Shown here: piece after piece, positions 61,535 to 64,000 of the stretch | Layout: each line of letters opens with the position of its first letter | Numbering within the stretch: the first letter of the stretch is position 1 | NCBI GenBank assembly: GCA_921293015.1 | Contig: OV121086.1 | Location: forward strand, 47,075,402-47,139,401 | Direction of reading: 5' to 3' | Source: Phorcus lineatus | Taxonomy: Eukaryota; Mollusca; Gastropoda; Trochida; Trochidae | DNA length: 64,000 nucleotides | Notes under the pieces: model-generated | Told to the model about the DNA's origin: nothing | Databases searched by the model: none | What the model saw: only the letters and a program-made list of their open reading frames with translations | Position numbers and translations under genes: made by a program

Positions 61535-64000
61535 GTCAGTCACATTAATCATCTGCTTCTTGTGAATGTCCTTAAATTTCTTGTGAATACCAGGGATTCT
61601 TGAAAATGCATAATTCATTGTTTGTCATGGCTCGTTGTTTTGCATGACTCATTGTTTTGTGTGTCATCTGTCTTGTTAATGTTTTCATTCATCATGTTCT
61701 ACAGTCTAACAGATGAGAGATCAAGTCAAGTATGTGAATTATGGATTCATCCACTGTCATGATTTCAAATAACATCTGAACAACTAACAATATATGTATA
61801 TATGCTTACTTACATCATGTGGTCATAATCTGTGATTAGATGATAGTCAAGATGAAAAGCCTGTCAACACTTGCAATTAATTGCTGATACATTTTTGCTT
61901 ATTAGCATTGAAAAAGAATAATTTCTAACCCAGAAAACCTGGATGTATAGAGCTGAACTAAAGGACCACATGGTCCTGAAAAACTTTTAAAAGCTATAGA
62001 TCTCTAACCACAGATTGCTATGCCAATTAAGACTGAGTGTAACTTTGATTAAGATATGTTTTTTTTATCTAAACATAAGTGTTCCATTACACTGTAAGAT
62101 GTTTGTGGTACAATGTTATTATTCATAACACATGGCAATGTAACATTCATGATCTTAAAGCTTATTATTCTTATACTTCATCTAATCTTATACTTCATCT
62201 ACCTTCTAAGGCTAAAAACAACCAATGTTATTTTTATAAAATCTGGTCTTGAAGATACATGTATGTAACTTTTTTAATCAAACTCTAGTTCACTCATTCT
62301 GAGAGCGTTTAGAAGTTCAATCATTTTGAACAACTTTATCATGGCTCTGTGAGAATTGTTAACATCTTCACAACATGACTCTTAGTTCTGAACTTGTACT
62401 TCTTTGGCCTAAGAGAAATTATTGTTAATGCTGATGTATTTGATCTCATTCTTTTTTTCGTGTTATTCCTTATTTAGATGTGTAAATGTCGATTTTTCTA
62501 TTACTTTTGTAAATGTTTCAATATTTTGTAAGTCAACACTATACCCACACAGTTGTATTTCAGCAAGTCAAAGCAAAATCAGTTTTATGAAAAGTTGCTT
62601 GTGTAACATCTTCTCTTTATTGAGAAATCTAATTGCTTGTCACTTATCACTTTAATTGCTTTGGTATTGGTTTTCATCTTTTATACCTTTTGATATGTTT
62701 GTGTGTCAGCTTCTGAATTGTTGACAATCAAGTTCAAGATACCACCTCTCACTTAAAGCATGGAAGATCTTGATAAACAAGTGTTTCCCACTACCACACA
62801 AACAAGCAGACATCTCACATATCAAATATGATGTTGAAAGTTCATAAACTTTAGATAAGTACAACACTAACATGAATCATAGCCTAATACGATTTTTTTT
62901 AATGTTGTACACCTGGAAGACCACTTTACATATGTAGTACCAATATTCATGTGTTGATTGTTCCTTGTATACAGACTTTGTACATAAAAAAGTGAGAAAA
63001 AAAATAAAATAAAAATGTTTTTGCCACCAACATGGCAATGTACCCCACCTCTTCTCAATAAATTTGTAGGAGGCATGATGAGCATGATTTGTTGCCCTTG
63101 AAAATGTCTGCTGCAACACATTTCTATAAGAGCCAAGTTACCTCGCTTAAATTTTGCAAAAAACACATTTCGGAAAACCCGTAGTGATGGCTGTCACTAA
63201 ATTGAGACATTGGTTCAGCAGTTCAGATGATATTGCATTCATAAGTGTTATAAATGCAAATAAGTGCTGTAATGACCTTGAAAATAGGTTAAGGTGAAAC
63301 ATGCCAGCATCAGCTGGAACTAGCACACCATGGGTTGTTCTGTACTGAAATTTGGTGTAGGATTGCACCTGAACCTTACTGCATGAAGAAACTGTATGGT
63401 GGGATTTGTTTCCAGGACCTTTTGATCTGAGGCCGAATGCACTAACCACAGCATTCCCTGTAGGCTACAAACAAAGTTTAAGTTTGAGATGGTCAAAGTG
63501 GTGTAGTGATCTGAAAATAATGTCACCAAAATTGACTGGTATCTATGTAAGCCCTAATGTAGGCTGTGACCAATTCTGAAGACTTAGGATGCAACAGTTC
63601 ATATTGCATAACAACATTGTGTGGACGGACGGAAGCTGGTGAATACAATGTCACATGATCCGCATTGTATTAGCATCTTTACAGGAGATCATGATGTTAA
63701 AATTTCATATTTATGGTGATTAACCAAAAAAAAAAGTTGAAGGAAACTCAAAGTTTCAAAATATCTTTGTTTTATGAAGATTATAGCTTGTAGATTTGGT
63801 TTTGACTGCCCTTAATATATAGGCCTCACAGGGTACTCATCTTTAAATATTCTGTTGCCTTTTTTTTCAACACCAATCATGGTGTTGATCTAAAATTGTA
63901 AGAATATCATCTCTGAAGGTGTGAGACAAAATGTATACATCTTTTGTCTAACCCCCAAAAATAAGGGTGTGGCAGGGTTTCATATGGTGCAGCATTGTTG
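61535..64000. other. Intron (or beginning of spacer) after the last visible GRIPAP1 exon
   Basis: GRIPAP1 exon 27 ends with a donor (TCAG|GTCAGT) in phase 1. No acceptor followed by the conserved C-terminal coiled coil was found. The only identifiable content is the SINE copy near 63.3 kb and AT-rich low-complexity stretches. Confidence 0.55.
63290..63465 (-). mobile_element. Second tRNA-derived SINE family, decayed copy 2
   Basis: Shares with 28655-28953 the plus-strand order GTGAAACATGCCAGCAT, ACCATGGGTTGTTCTG, TGAAATTTGGTGTAG, CTTACTGCATG, then AGGACCT and AGGCCGAATGCACTAACCA. The tRNA-like B box is degenerate. Confidence 0.6.

Noticed and set aside
1-64000. CRISPR arrays, bacterial operons, rRNA genes
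   Set aside because: None present; the spliced genes and repeats show eukaryotic nuclear DNA.

Overview
This is animal nuclear DNA. It is AT-rich, its genes are split by GT-AG introns, and the introns and spacers are full of decayed transposable elements. The repeat types (tRNA-derived SINEs with ATT-rich tails, short tandem arrays with a shared flank as in 'pearl' elements, elements opening with GAGCCACTGGCTC and closing with a GATGAGCTAT motif, a LINE tail, many MITEs) and the divergence of the proteins from human suggest a lophotrochozoan, most likely a bivalve or other mollusc. The species is inferred, not proven.

Four genes can be assembled exon by exon. From left to right they are ASZ1/GASZ (minus, 19661-35020; piRNA-pathway scaffold on germline mitochondria), NDUFA12 (plus, 35224-36829; complex I accessory subunit), ALG12 (minus, 38594-45304; ER mannosyltransferase of N-glycan assembly) and GRIPAP1/GRASP-1 (plus, 46867 to at least 61534; recycling-endosome coiled-coil protein, with its last exons beyond the window or unrecognised). 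The order alternates: ASZ1 and NDUFA12 are head to head with 203 bp between start codons, NDUFA12 and ALG12 converge, and ALG12 and GRIPAP1 are again head to head across a short promoter region. The four proteins share no pathway; the arrangement suggests shared promoters rather than a functional cluster.

The left 19.5 kb has no gene I can name. It holds a palindromic foldback element (8.2 kb), CREB-type and NRF1-type sites, an isolated exon-like proline-rich segment (4.2 kb), a long poly-G tract (11.4 kb), and a Mutator-like element (11.64-12.98 kb) containing a LINE tail. ASZ1 introns carry two related tandem arrays, SINEs, a TTAA-type element, a hAT-like element and a tandem duplication of a splice acceptor. 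GRIPAP1 introns carry a TTAA-type MITE, a hAT-like MITE with an intact 8-bp target duplication, and a Mutator-like MITE with about 100-bp inverted repeats and a 9-bp target duplication. ALG12 contains a 124-bp intron with the 5' splice site and branch point of the minor (U12) spliceosome but no AG at its 3' end. From 61.5 kb to the right edge I see only intronic or intergenic sequence and one decayed SINE.

All assignments come from reading the sequence and from remembered protein families; no search was run.
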